A stretch of 19,353 nucleotides of DNA from positions 1-19,353 of the forward strand of contig JAEWIH010000130.1 of NCBI GenBank assembly GCA_023387245.1, given 5' to 3'. This document shows positions 1 through 6,614 of the stretch, in pieces. Every line of letters begins with the position of its first letter. The first letter of the stretch is position 1. Source of the stretch: Bacillota bacterium. Its GTDB lineage: Bacteria > Bacillota_I > Bacilli_A > Erysipelotrichales > Erysipelotrichaceae. Position numbers and translations under genes: made by a program. The notes under the pieces are model-generated. The model was not told the DNA's origin. It searched no databases and saw nothing but the letters and a program-made list of their open reading frames with translations.

Positions 1-620
1 AACAGACCCAATACCGATAACGTATCAATGGCTGTTTTGACACCAGTAGATGCCATTAATCCAGTAGCATTACGTCCCATTGTAAATGCTTGACGAGCAA
101 AAAATATCCCTAACATAACTTGATAAATTGCAAAACATACAAATGGAAACAACGCTCCTAATGCACTACCCTGTTGTGCCCAAGGAACTGCAATTGCTAT
201 AAAAATATATTGAACAGTTCCAGAATCAATTGCATCACCAATTCCAGCTAATGCCCCCATTAAGCCAGCTTTAGTGTTATACATTAAATCATCTTGCATT
301 GTAATCTCTTTATTTTCGTATTCTTCTAATGCTCGCTTAACTTCCATAGATGCCATTAATCCAGTAATAACACCACCACCCCAACTCAACTGAGTATTAA
401 AAAACAATAATTGACGTTTATACGCTTCTTTTAATGATTTTTCGTCCTTATATAATTTTCTTAAAATCGGCATCATTGCATATAATAATGAAGGCGCTAA
501 ATATCTTTCAAATGAATGTGGTATTTCGTTCGCAAAATGCCATCTTAAATATGCTTTAGTAATATCTTTTTTAGTAATTTCCTCAGGTGCACCAACTTTA
601 TTTTTAACTAATTCACTCAT
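1..620 (-). CDS. PTS mannose/fructose/sorbose-class IID component (3' end outside window)
   Basis: This is the IID membrane subunit of a mannose-class phosphotransferase system, which with IIC forms the sugar channel in the cytoplasmic membrane. I translated it from the ATG at 620. It opens MSELVKNKVGAPEEITKKDI, followed by the family's early block containing LRWHFANEIP and SFERYLAP, then GLMASMEVKRALEEYE and a Gly/Ala-rich stretch, AGLMGALAGIGDAID, before hydrophobic segments. About 206 codons are visible; family members are usually 270-300 residues, so the C-terminus lies beyond base 1. An AGAGGT ribosome site precedes the start, and the IIC stop is 15 nt upstream, so the two are cotranscribed. 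The IIA and IIB subunits are not in view and probably follow to the left. The family call is firm; the substrate cannot be read from this subunit alone. Confidence 0.93.
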   Translation of the reverse strand, partial: MSELVKNKVGAPEEITKKDITKAYLRWHFANEIPHSFERYLAPSLLYAMMPILRKLYKDEKSLKEAYKRQLLFFNTQLSWGGGVITGLMASMEVKRALEEYENKEITMQDDLMYNTKAGLMGALAGIGDAIDSGTVQYIFIAIAVPWAQQGSALGALFPFVCFAIYQVMLGIFFARQAFTMGRNATGLMASTGVKTAIDTLSVLGL

Positions 621-635
621 ATTTATACCTCTTTC

Positions 636-1460
636 CTAAAATCCATCATCATAATCATCATCAGAAGAAATTGTTAAAGTATTTTTTGAACTTATATTAT
701 TTTTATTTTTTTGTGCCATAATAAAAATTAACGCAATTAATGTACCGAATATAGCATAAGTAACCATGGTAATTTTTAATGATTTTAAAGAGATACTCAT
801 AAAATAAGCCAAAAAGAAAAACACTAAATAATCTTTTCTTCCAATAACATAAACAGTAGTAGCAATACCAATTGCTGCTAGTCCACCACCAACAACACCT
901 AATATATGTAAAACTACGGTTCCTTCCAAAGCTTTAATTACATCCGCAATTATTGGAGCACCAAAATATAAAGCCACAAATACTAATGGAACAAATAAAA
1001 CAAATGAAGTAATTGTAGGCAATGTAATAATTGAACGCTTAATTGCTTTATCATTCATTTCTTCCACTGCTTTATCAGTATATTTACCTAAAAAAGTATT
1101 AATAAAAAAACGGAATTGATATAAATAACTACCTAATAGTCCTACAGGAACCGCAATAGCAATTGCTGCTTCAGGTTCTAATTTTCCTAATAATGCAACC
1201 GGTACTGCAATCGCTGCCGCAATTGAGGGCTCTTGTGGCATTGAACCACCTGGAGAAAACACTCCCATATAAATCAATTGAAGAGCAGCAGTTACAATCA
1301 TTGCCTGTGAAATATTATTCATAACAATACCAACTACTAATCCTGTCATTAGTGGAGAAAAGCGTAAAGTTAATGTAGCTCCACCACCTAACCATCTCGA
1401 CATTACTGCAGCTACCCATACTGCAATAATCAAACTTTGCAATGCACTTAAAGTTTCCAT
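636..1460 (-). CDS. PTS mannose/fructose/sorbose-class IIC component
   Basis: This 274-residue protein is almost entirely hydrophobic and is the IIC permease subunit of a mannose-class PTS. Family features visible are the N-terminal METLSALQSLIIAVW helix, the GxxxTxxxFSPLMTGLVVGIV segment (about residues 27-46), and the motif region QLIYMGVFSPGGSMPQEPS near residues 61-80, followed by repeated Ala/Val/Gly helices. A charged cytoplasmic loop lies around residues 125-142. Its ribosome site AGGAGA lies in the 9-nt gap after the alcohol dehydrogenase stop, and the TAG stop of that gene overlaps the site, so translation is probably coupled. The C-terminal tail is polar with several Asp residues. 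Substrate specificity is inferred only from the operon: an acidic sugar such as gluconate or a ketogluconate is the best guess. Confidence 0.94.
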   Translation of the reverse strand: METLSALQSLIIAVWVAAVMSRWLGGGATLTLRFSPLMTGLVVGIVMNNISQAMIVTAALQLIYMGVFSPGGSMPQEPSIAAAIAVPVALLGKLEPEAAIAIAVPVGLLGSYLYQFRFFINTFLGKYTDKAVEEMNDKAIKRSIITLPTITSFVLFVPLVFVALYFGAPIIADVIKALEGTVVLHILGVVGGGLAAIGIATTVYVIGRKDYLVFFFLAYFMSISLKSLKITMVTYAIFGTLIALIFIMAQKNKNNISSKNTLTISSDDDYDDGF

Positions 1461-1469
1461 TTAATTCTC

Positions 1470-2564
1470 CTATCTAATATATTGTTCTAATTTTATTATT
1501 GAGTTTTTAAGTATATCTTCATTGATTTCAATAGGTAAAAGATGTACTTTTTCCTTTGAATTAACAAATTTGACAATTTCATCAATCGGTAATTCATTTA
1601 ATGAAATACCCATATCTTTTAATGATTTAGGTAAATTCAGTTTAAGATAAAGATCCATTAATTTATCAATAGTTGACCACTTATCTTCAACTGCTAGTTG
1701 ATAAAAAATACCATAAGCTACTTTTTCTCCATGTAAATATTTATGACATTTTGAAACGTATTTAGACATTGCATCATGCATTGCATGTGCAATCGCATTT
1801 CTAGCATACTTATCTCCTAGTCCCCCACATAAACCGGCAATCGCTATTATAATTTCTGAAACATGAACAAACTCATCAGTTACTAATTTCTGTTGCATAT
1901 CGTTAATAGCTTTTTCTGATTCATTCATAATCACATCATTACACAATCTACAAGTAAAAGATGCTAATTTTAAAAATGGTTCATTTATTAATTTTTGTTG
2001 CGCTAAAATCGCTTCCGATTCATACCACTTAGCAATTGTATCGGCTATTCCTGCTTTAAAGAACTTAATTGGTGAATCAATAACTAAATATGGATCTGTA
2101 ATTAAAAACACTGCTTGTCTTGTATAATGTTCAGTTACGCCCTCTGACATACCATTTTCTTTATACATAACTGATAGCGGAGTCCAAGCTGCACAATTAC
2201 TGACTATAGTTGGAATTAATCCGAAATTAACATTACTAATATTTGCAGCATATCCAACTAAATCAGCTAATTTACCTCCACCTACTCCAATAATAAAATC
2301 AATATTGTACTTATCAACTAAATTCTTAATTAAATCAGCACCATAATAACTACATTCACCAGTATATTTGTGATAATAAATTTTTTGATTCAATTGCTTC
2401 AAAAAATTCATCTTAGGGATTGCCTTTCTCCAAGATATAGAACCATGAACAATTAAAATGTTTTTACACATATAATCATTTAAAATATCTGGAATAACAT
2501 CTATCGCTCCTTTATGATAACGATAATAATTTGGACCTACTTTCACTTTCAAATCTTTTAACAT
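1470..2564 (-). CDS. Iron-containing alcohol dehydrogenase family protein (GldA-like)
   Basis: This 364-residue protein belongs to the group III metal-dependent dehydrogenases, which interconvert alcohol and carbonyl groups with NAD(P). The nucleotide-binding motif GVGGGK is at residues 93-98. The expected metal ligands are Asp175 (in AGIAD), His260 (in RNAIAH) and His278 (in YLHGE). Their spacing of 85 and 18 residues is close to that I recall for glycerol dehydrogenase. Length is normal for the glycerol dehydrogenase/hydroxycarboxylate dehydrogenase branch. It sits between the 2-hydroxyacid dehydrogenase and the PTS permease in one operon, 12 nt after the former. A role in interconverting a keto- or hydroxy-sugar acid fits the context, but the substrate is inferred. 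A typical glycerol dehydrogenase role seems less likely because no dihydroxyacetone kinase is nearby. Confidence 0.88.
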   Translation of the reverse strand: MLKDLKVKVGPNYYRYHKGAIDVIPDILNDYMCKNILIVHGSISWRKAIPKMNFLKQLNQKIYYHKYTGECSYYGADLIKNLVDKYNIDFIIGVGGGKLADLVGYAANISNVNFGLIPTIVSNCAAWTPLSVMYKENGMSEGVTEHYTRQAVFLITDPYLVIDSPIKFFKAGIADTIAKWYESEAILAQQKLINEPFLKLASFTCRLCNDVIMNESEKAINDMQQKLVTDEFVHVSEIIIAIAGLCGGLGDKYARNAIAHAMHDAMSKYVSKCHKYLHGEKVAYGIFYQLAVEDKWSTIDKLMDLYLKLNLPKSLKDMGISLNELPIDEIVKFVNSKEKVHLLPIEINEDILKNSIIKLEQYIR

Positions 2565-2576
2565 ACATTCAATCCT

Positions 2577-3578
2577 TTATTTTTTAATAAATTTACTAGT
2601 AATTTGAATAGATCTCTCTGGCAAAAGACCGTTTACTATATTTTCTACATCACTTACACATTTATTTCCCATTTCTTTTAAACATTCAAGTGTATATGCA
2701 GAAGTATGTGGCGTAAGAATCACATTTGAAAAAGATAAATATGGATGACTGATTCGGCCAGGTTCAAATTCTAAAACATCAGTTGCTAAACCAGATATTT
2801 TTTGAGATTTTAAACCATAAATAATAGCTTCTTCATCCAATAAAGCTCCTCGAGCAGTATTAGAAATATAAACACCTTTTTTCATCATATCAACTTGTTC
2901 ATAAGAAATCATATGATAATTTTCATCAGTTAAATTCGCACATAAACATATAACATCAGAATTTGTTAATAGCTCAGATAATTCTACTTTTTTAGCACCA
3001 TAACTTTTTAAATATATATCATCTTTATAAGGATCATAAGCTAACACATCGCACTTAAAACCATTTTTTAGTATTTCCACAATACAACTGCCTATATTGC
3101 CAACACCTATAACTCCAACGGTTTTATTAAATAAACTATTACCAACAAAACTAGACCTTTTTTCCCAATTATCATCCTTAACAGCATCAAAGGCCTGACA
3201 AGTTTTTCGCATTAAAGCAAGTAAATTAGCAACATTATTTTCAGCAACAGCATTTCTCTCTACTATCGCCGGAACAATTGAAACGATAGTATCATGCTTT
3301 CTTGCTGATTCAATATTTATGTTATTATAACCAATTCCATGGCGTGAAATTAGCATTAATTCATCCTTATGCTCAAAAAATTCTTCATCAAAAAATGGTG
3401 TAACGCTTGAAATAATAATATTAAAACCACTCAATAATTCAGCTAATTTTTTGCCTGAAATATTACTATCTACTGTAAAAAAGCTAACTTTACCTATTTT
3501 TTTCAATTTTTCTATATGCTCAGAAAATATTTTTCCAAAACTACTCGAATTTACTATAGCTATTTTATAATTAGACAT
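2577..3578 (-). CDS. D-isomer specific 2-hydroxyacid dehydrogenase (possible 2-ketogluconate-type reductase)
   Basis: This NAD(P)-dependent enzyme reduces 2-keto acids to D-2-hydroxy acids, or the reverse. I chose the ATG at 3578 (protein starts MSNYKIAIV, 333 residues) because AAGGAG lies 7 nt before it. A longer reading to 3596 would overlap the 6-phosphogluconate dehydrogenase gene and has no ribosome site. The Rossmann motif GVGNIG is at residues 158-163. Catalytic Arg243 lies in NTARGALLD, the catalytic Glu is about residue 272 in the EFEP motif, and His291 is in LTPHTSA. The substrate-loop segment ISRHGIGYNNI and the stretch VPAIVERNAVAEN look typical of reductases acting on sugar acids. 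It starts one base after the preceding stop codon, so coupling is likely. With gnd beside it, reduction of 2-keto-6-phosphogluconate to 6-phosphogluconate is a reasonable hypothesis, but a generic glyoxylate/hydroxypyruvate reductase cannot be excluded. Confidence 0.9.
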   Translation of the reverse strand: MSNYKIAIVNSSSFGKIFSEHIEKLKKIGKVSFFTVDSNISGKKLAELLSGFNIIISSVTPFFDEEFFEHKDELMLISRHGIGYNNINIESARKHDTIVSIVPAIVERNAVAENNVANLLALMRKTCQAFDAVKDDNWEKRSSFVGNSLFNKTVGVIGVGNIGSCIVEILKNGFKCDVLAYDPYKDDIYLKSYGAKKVELSELLTNSDVICLCANLTDENYHMISYEQVDMMKKGVYISNTARGALLDEEAIIYGLKSQKISGLATDVLEFEPGRISHPYLSFSNVILTPHTSAYTLECLKEMGNKCVSDVENIVNGLLPERSIQITSKFIKK

Positions 3579-3579
3579 A

Positions 3580-4482
3580 CTATTTCTCCTTTTCAACTAT
3601 TGCATGCCCGCCAAAACCATTCCTTAATGCTGAAACCACTTTTGCCGAAAAACTATCATCTTCTTGAGATAAATTACGCATAAATAAACTCAAAGCAATA
3701 GTAGGAACAGCAATTCCCATATCTAACGCAGTTTCAACAGTCCATTTAGCTTCGCCTGATGCTGAAACGATACCACGATAATTTTCAAGATTATGACTAT
3801 GATTAAACTGTTGCTCTGCAATCTCCATCAGCCAACCACGAATTACCGATCCATTATTCCAAACTTTAGCTACCGAAGCTAAATCATATTCAAATTCACT
3901 TTCGTGCACAATTTGAAATCCCTCACCAATCGCTTGCATCATTCCATATTCAATCCCATTGTGAACCATTTTCAAAAAATGACCACTACCTGATTTACCT
4001 GTGTATAAATATCCCTCCTTTACTGATAAATCTTTGAAAATGGGCTCAATTTCTTTAAATACTTCAGGATCACCACCAATCATTGTACATGCTCCACCCA
4101 AAGCACCAGAAACACCACCAGATGTACCACAATCAAAAAAATAAATTCCTTTCTGTTTAAACATCTCTGCTCGTTTAATAGAATCTTTAAAATTAGAATT
4201 TCCACCCTCAATCAAAATATCACCACAATCAAGTTTCTCTAATAATATATTTAAAACCTCCTCAGTAATTTTCCCAGAGGGTAACATACACCAAATAATT
4301 CTTTTACTCTTAAATTGTAATAATAGTTGATCTAAATCATGACAAACTACAATACCATCTTCCATAGCATGCTGCTTAGCTTCTTCCGAAAGATCATATC
4401 CATATACATCATAGTTATTCCGTTTTAAATTAAGAGAAATATTCATTCCCATTTTCCCTAATCCAATAATCGCAATTTCCAT
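3580..4482 (-). CDS. gnd: 6-phosphogluconate dehydrogenase, decarboxylating, short (300-residue) type
   Basis: The enzyme oxidises and decarboxylates 6-phosphogluconate to ribulose 5-phosphate. GLGKMG at residues 7-12 is the dinucleotide-binding motif, GGNSN is at 93-97, the substrate loop DCGTSGGVSGA is at 117-127, and the catalytic Lys171 and Asn175 lie in a GHFLKMVHNGIEYGMMQ block. At 300 residues it belongs to the short, often NAD-preferring class rather than the roughly 470-residue class; the cofactor preference is from family knowledge. It is the first gene of the minus-strand operon. A GGAGG site lies just upstream of the ATG, and the likely promoter leaves a leader of about 18 nt. First position beside an RpiR regulator suggests 6-phosphogluconate is the central intermediate. 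Related 3-hydroxyisobutyrate-type dehydrogenases share the fold, but the motifs favour Gnd. Confidence 0.93.
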   Translation of the reverse strand: MEIAIIGLGKMGMNISLNLKRNNYDVYGYDLSEEAKQHAMEDGIVVCHDLDQLLLQFKSKRIIWCMLPSGKITEEVLNILLEKLDCGDILIEGGNSNFKDSIKRAEMFKQKGIYFFDCGTSGGVSGALGGACTMIGGDPEVFKEIEPIFKDLSVKEGYLYTGKSGSGHFLKMVHNGIEYGMMQAIGEGFQIVHESEFEYDLASVAKVWNNGSVIRGWLMEIAEQQFNHSHNLENYRGIVSASGEAKWTVETALDMGIAVPTIALSLFMRNLSQEDDSFSAKVVSALRNGFGGHAIVEKEK

Positions 4483-4506
4483 GTAACCGCCTCCATTTAC
4501 AAAATT

Positions 4507-4535
4507 ATAATAACAAAAAAATATTTTTTTGTAAA
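4507..4535 (-). promoter_or_regulatory. Promoter of the gnd-PTS operon
   Basis: On the minus strand TTTACA (4535-4530) and TATTAT (4512-4507) are separated by 17 nt. The predicted start at about 4500 leaves an 18-nt leader before the ATG at 4482, with a GGAGG site. Leaders of similar length are seen for trxA, trpS and the AlbA gene in this window, which supports the assignment. Confidence 0.6.
4513..4532. promoter_or_regulatory. Perfect 20-bp palindrome inside the gnd-operon promoter
   Basis: The sequence ACAAAAAAATATTTTTTTGT is its own reverse complement over all 20 bases. It fills the spacer between the -35 and -10 elements of the minus-strand promoter, where a bound repressor would block polymerase. 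RpiR-family regulators commonly bind AT-rich palindromes, so the divergent regulator at 4679 is the natural candidate ligand. A-tract symmetry in AT-rich DNA can also arise by chance. Confidence 0.45.
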
Positions 4536-4584
4536 TAAATAAATAAAAATTATTTTATTTTTTATTTATCAAAGAAAATTTGTA

Positions 4585-4613
4585 TTGATTTAATAGAATT
4601 TTTTTTCTATTAT
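4585..4613 (+). promoter_or_regulatory. Promoter of the RpiR-family regulator gene
   Basis: TTGATT (4585-4590) and TATTAT (4608-4613) are spaced by exactly 17 nt, which predicts a start near 4620 and a leader of about 59 nt. It faces away from the operon promoter, giving a divergent regulator/operon arrangement. Confidence 0.6.
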
Positions 4614-4634
4614 ATTTATATAGAAAAAAAATTC
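4596..4634. promoter_or_regulatory. Perfect 14-bp inverted repeat spanning the regulator's core promoter
   Basis: GAATTTTTTTTCTA (4596-4609) is matched exactly by TAGAAAAAAAATTC (4621-4634), with an 11-nt spacer. The left arm lies between -35 and -10 and covers the first bases of the -10; the right arm begins at about +1. This position suits autorepression by the encoded RpiR-type protein. The poly-A/poly-T core resembles that of the 20-bp palindrome at 4513-4532 in the opposite promoter. A hairpin in RNA is unlikely to be its role, because the left arm lies upstream of the predicted start. Confidence 0.55.
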
Positions 4635-4643
4635 AATCTAGAA

Positions 4644-4668
4644 AGGTGAGTAATTAATCGAAAATTAC
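4644..4668 (+). promoter_or_regulatory. Distant Shine-Dalgarno followed by a small hairpin (possible split ribosome binding site)
   Basis: The only good Shine-Dalgarno match before the RpiR gene is AGGTGA at 4644-4649, 29 nt from the ATG at 4679, which is too far for normal initiation. Directly after it GTAATT (4650-4655) can pair with AATTAC (4663-4668) around a 7-nt loop. If this 6-bp hairpin forms, the remaining linear spacing from the hairpin to the ATG is 10 nt, close to normal. No ATG, GTG or TTG start lies in the frame between the site and 4679. The pairing is weak (AT-rich), so this is suggestive only. Confidence 0.35.
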
Positions 4669-4678
4669 ACTAATATTT

Positions 4679-5530
4679 ATGAATAATATTCCAATTAGAT
4701 TAAAAATAAAATCCATTTATAATGGTTTAACAAAAAAAGAACAACTTATTGCAGATTATATTTTGGCAAATCCTAATAAAATGGCATATGACTCCATTAA
4801 TAATATTTCTACAGAATTAAATTTAGCCAGTTCTACCCTATTCCAATTTGCTAAAAAATTAGGATATGATGGATTTAAATCATTAAAAATAGATATTTTA
4901 TTACAAGAAAAAAAATTCTCAAATGATGATATTCATGAAAACATTACAACATCTGACAACGAATTAACTATCGCCCAAAAAGTATTTGAATCCAATATAA
5001 AAACATTAAACGATACTAAAAATCTCTTGAATAATGATATTTTAATAAAAGCCTCAGATTTAATCTCTAATGCTAAAAACGTTTGTTTTTTCGGTGTTGG
5101 CGGTTCAGAAATTATAGCAAATGATGCTTATCATAAATTTTTACGTACACCTATTAAACCAAAACATAGCACAGATTATCATATTCAATTAATGGAAGCT
5201 TCAATGCTGACAGAAAATGATTGTGCAATTTGTATATCACACACCGGTAAAACTGTAGAAACTATTAAACTAGCACATATTATTAAAAAAAATGGAGCAA
5301 AACTCATTGTCATTACAAGCAACAAATCATCACCCCTAGCATCACTTGCTGATGTTATATTAATATCTATTTCAGATGAAGTAGAATTCCATTCAGAAGC
5401 CCTAGCTTCCAGAATAGCTCAACTAACAATTTTAGATGCTCTATATGTAATTATTATGTTTAAAAATCGAGAAAAAGCTAAAAAGGCTTTATCAAAAGTT
5501 CGTAAAGTAATTTATGAAACAAAAGAATAA
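4679..5530 (+). CDS. MurR/RpiR-family transcriptional regulator with SIS domain
   Basis: This 283-residue protein has the standard RpiR layout. An N-terminal helix-turn-helix domain covers about residues 1-77, with the block from IADYILANP through NNISTELNLASSTLFQFAKKL leading to GYDGFKSLK. A C-terminal sugar isomerase-like (SIS) domain of about residues 120-260 follows, with FFGVGGSE near 138-144 and SHTGKTVET near 187-195; SIS domains bind phosphorylated sugars. Divergent placement against the gnd/PTS operon suggests it senses a sugar phosphate from that pathway, 6-phosphogluconate being the obvious candidate. The start at 4679 matches the family N-terminus, but its ribosome site is unusually distant. 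Activator and repressor members both exist; the palindromes on both promoters favour repression. A strong terminator follows four bases after the stop. Confidence 0.93.
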   Translation: MNNIPIRLKIKSIYNGLTKKEQLIADYILANPNKMAYDSINNISTELNLASSTLFQFAKKLGYDGFKSLKIDILLQEKKFSNDDIHENITTSDNELTIAQKVFESNIKTLNDTKNLLNNDILIKASDLISNAKNVCFFGVGGSEIIANDAYHKFLRTPIKPKHSTDYHIQLMEASMLTENDCAICISHTGKTVETIKLAHIIKKNGAKLIVITSNKSSPLASLADVILISISDEVEFHSEALASRIAQLTILDALYVIIMFKNREKAKKALSKVRKVIYETKE

Positions 5531-5533
5531 TTT

Positions 5534-5575
5534 AAAAACCAAATATCTATCCGAAAGATAGATATTTGGTTTTTT
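5534..5575 (+). terminator. Rho-independent terminator of the RpiR gene
   Basis: An 18-bp perfect stem pairs 5534-5551 with 5557-5574 around the loop CGAAA, and the right arm ends in a T run. It begins four bases after the TAA stop. The leading A run would also give U residues on the other strand, so it may work in both directions. Confidence 0.92.
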
Positions 5576-5581
5576 ATAAAG

Positions 5582-5650
5582 TTAAGGGAAAACAAATTTC
5601 GCTAATTATTTTCCAGACTATCCAACACTTTCCGCACAACCAGCCCTTAA
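5582..5650. repeat. 69-bp dyad-bounded intergenic element (function unknown)
   Basis: TTAAGGG (5582-5588) and CCCTTAA (5644-5650) form 7-bp inverted ends. Inside, GGAAAA (5587-5592) can pair with TTTTCC (5609-5614). Near its right end, CCGCACAACCAGCCCTTA (5632-5649) matches 15 of 18 bases of the tRNA-Arg gene strand at 6103-6120. It could be a degraded attachment-site fragment, a small structured RNA, or chance. No coding sense was found in it. Confidence 0.3.
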
Positions 5651-6041
5651 AATAATTATTAAATTCTATTTTAAAATCTTCAAAATTTAATAAATATTGC
5701 AATATTAATTTTTTGTCATCATCTGCATTACAAATAACATAACACCTTCATAAATCATGTTAATATCGTATAGAAATATATATTTACGTCAAAAAATAGT
5801 AACAATAAACTAATATCTAAATTTAATAAAATTAAAAATAATGAAATACCTCAAGCATCAAACGAGGGATTCAGGTCATATTTAATCATTTTTTAATGGG
5901 GATTTGAGCGTTTTGAACATTTACTTGAACAGAGATTTAGGAGATATAATAGTTATGTGACATAATAAACTCTTATCAGATAAACTTGATACAACTTGCT
6001 AGCAGTTACAAATAAAATTATAACTAACAGCGAAAATTAAC
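5651..6041. other. Gene-free AT-rich stretch between convergent units
   Basis: I see no convincing gene here. Short open stretches occur on both strands, for example a 22-codon segment beginning WGFERFEHLLEQRFRRYNSY at about 5897 on the plus strand. It has no start codon, and a stop precedes it directly. It looks like possible mobile-element debris, but no family can be assigned. Confidence 0.4.
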
Positions 6042-6065
6042 AAAAAACCTTGATAAAAATCAAGG
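6042..6065 (-). terminator. Rho-independent terminator of tRNA-Arg
   Basis: On the minus strand CCTTGAT pairs with ATCAAGG around a TTTT loop (6065-6048), followed by six T residues (6047-6042). It lies 16 nt past the tRNA 3' end. Confidence 0.85.
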
Positions 6066-6080
6066 CTTTCTTTATTTTCA

Positions 6081-6155
6081 TGGTACCCCCTGCGGGAATT
6101 GAACCCACAACTAGCCCTTAGGAGGGGCTTGTTATATCCATTTAACTAAGGAGGC
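6081..6155 (-). tRNA. tRNA-Arg, anticodon CCT
   Basis: The 75-nt gene folds as a normal cloverleaf. The acceptor pairs GCCTCCT with AGGGGGT (G-U at the first and fourth pairs), followed by the discriminator A and an encoded CCA. The D stem is GTTA/TAAC. The anticodon arm is AGCCC-CTCCTAA-GGGCT, giving anticodon CCT, which reads AGG. The variable loop is four bases, and the T arm is GTGGG-TTCAATT-CCCGC. A consensus promoter lies upstream and a terminator downstream, so it is a stand-alone unit. The G-U pair closing the acceptor is slightly unusual. Confidence 0.96.
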
Positions 6156-6167
6156 ATCGCAAATTAA

Positions 6168-6196
6168 ATTTTAAGCAAAAAGCCGCCTATTGTCAA
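6168..6196 (-). promoter_or_regulatory. Promoter of tRNA-Arg
   Basis: On the minus strand a perfect TTGACA (6196-6191) and TAAAAT (6173-6168) are separated by 17 nt. The predicted start at about 6161 is six bases before the mature tRNA 5' end. This is the only perfect -35 hexamer on the minus strand that I could assign to a promoter. Confidence 0.85.
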
Positions 6197-6206
6197 ATAT
6201 ATTATT

Positions 6207-6237
6207 AAAAAACTCATTATTCATAAGAATAATGAGT
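6207..6237 (-). terminator. Rho-independent terminator of trxA
   Basis: ACTCATTATTC and GAATAATGAGT form an 11-bp perfect stem with a 4-nt loop (6212-6237). On the minus strand it is followed by five T residues (6211-6207). It lies 17 nt past the trxA stop. Confidence 0.88.
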
Positions 6238-6254
6238 AAATAACTTTTTTATTA

Positions 6255-6554
6255 TTATTGATTAATAAATTCTAAAACTTTAGCCTTAGCCATATAGCCC
6301 ATAGCACTAGCCACTTTTTGACCATCTTTAAATAATAATAAAGTTGGAATCGACATAATGTTAAATGCTTGTGCTAAATCAGGTTCTTGATCAACATCAA
6401 TTTTAACTACTTTAACATCTGGACGCTCATTAGCAACTTCCTCCAATACTGGACTCAACATTTTACAAGGTCCACACCATGTAGCAAAAAAATCAACTAA
6501 TACTAACCCTTCACTAACCAATTCTTTAAAATTTTCACTATTACCTATAATCAT
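6255..6554 (-). CDS. trxA: Thioredoxin
   Basis: This 99-residue cytoplasmic thioredoxin passes electrons from thioredoxin reductase to protein disulfides. The active site is WCGPC at residues 26-30 within DFFATWCGPCKM. The buried Asp equivalent is Asp21, and the cis-proline is Pro70 in MSIPTLLLF. The C-terminal GYMAKAKVLEFI matches the usual last strand and helix. Length is slightly short but complete (most are 102-110). AGGAGG lies upstream of the ATG, and an extended -10 promoter (TGTTATAAT) gives a 16-nt leader. A strong terminator follows, so it can be expressed alone. There is no terminator between it and the LCP gene upstream, so readthrough is possible. Confidence 0.97.
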   Translation of the reverse strand: MIIGNSENFKELVSEGLVLVDFFATWCGPCKMLSPVLEEVANERPDVKVVKIDVDQEPDLAQAFNIMSIPTLLLFKDGQKVASAMGYMAKAKVLEFINQ

Positions 6555-6576
6555 ATAAATATCCTCCTACTAAATC

Positions 6577-6585
6577 ATTATAACA
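6577..6585 (-). promoter_or_regulatory. Extended -10 promoter of trxA
   Basis: TGTTATAAT reads on the minus strand from 6585 to 6577. The -35 region is poor, which is typical where an extended -10 is present. The predicted start is at about 6570, 16 nt before the ATG. Confidence 0.65.
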
Positions 6586-6614
6586 TAAACAATTATACAT
6601 ATCTAAACATATGA

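Noticed and set aside
3579-3596. Longer start for the 2-hydroxyacid dehydrogenase (MKRRNSM...)
   Set aside because: It lies within the end of the gnd gene without a ribosome site, while AAGGAG is at ideal distance from the internal ATG at 3578.
5577-5746. Minus-strand open stretch of about 57 codons containing VICNADDDKK and WLCGKCW
   Set aside because: It has no start codon after the preceding stop, its end runs into the RpiR terminator, and it resembles no family. Open stretches of this length are expected in AT-rich DNA.
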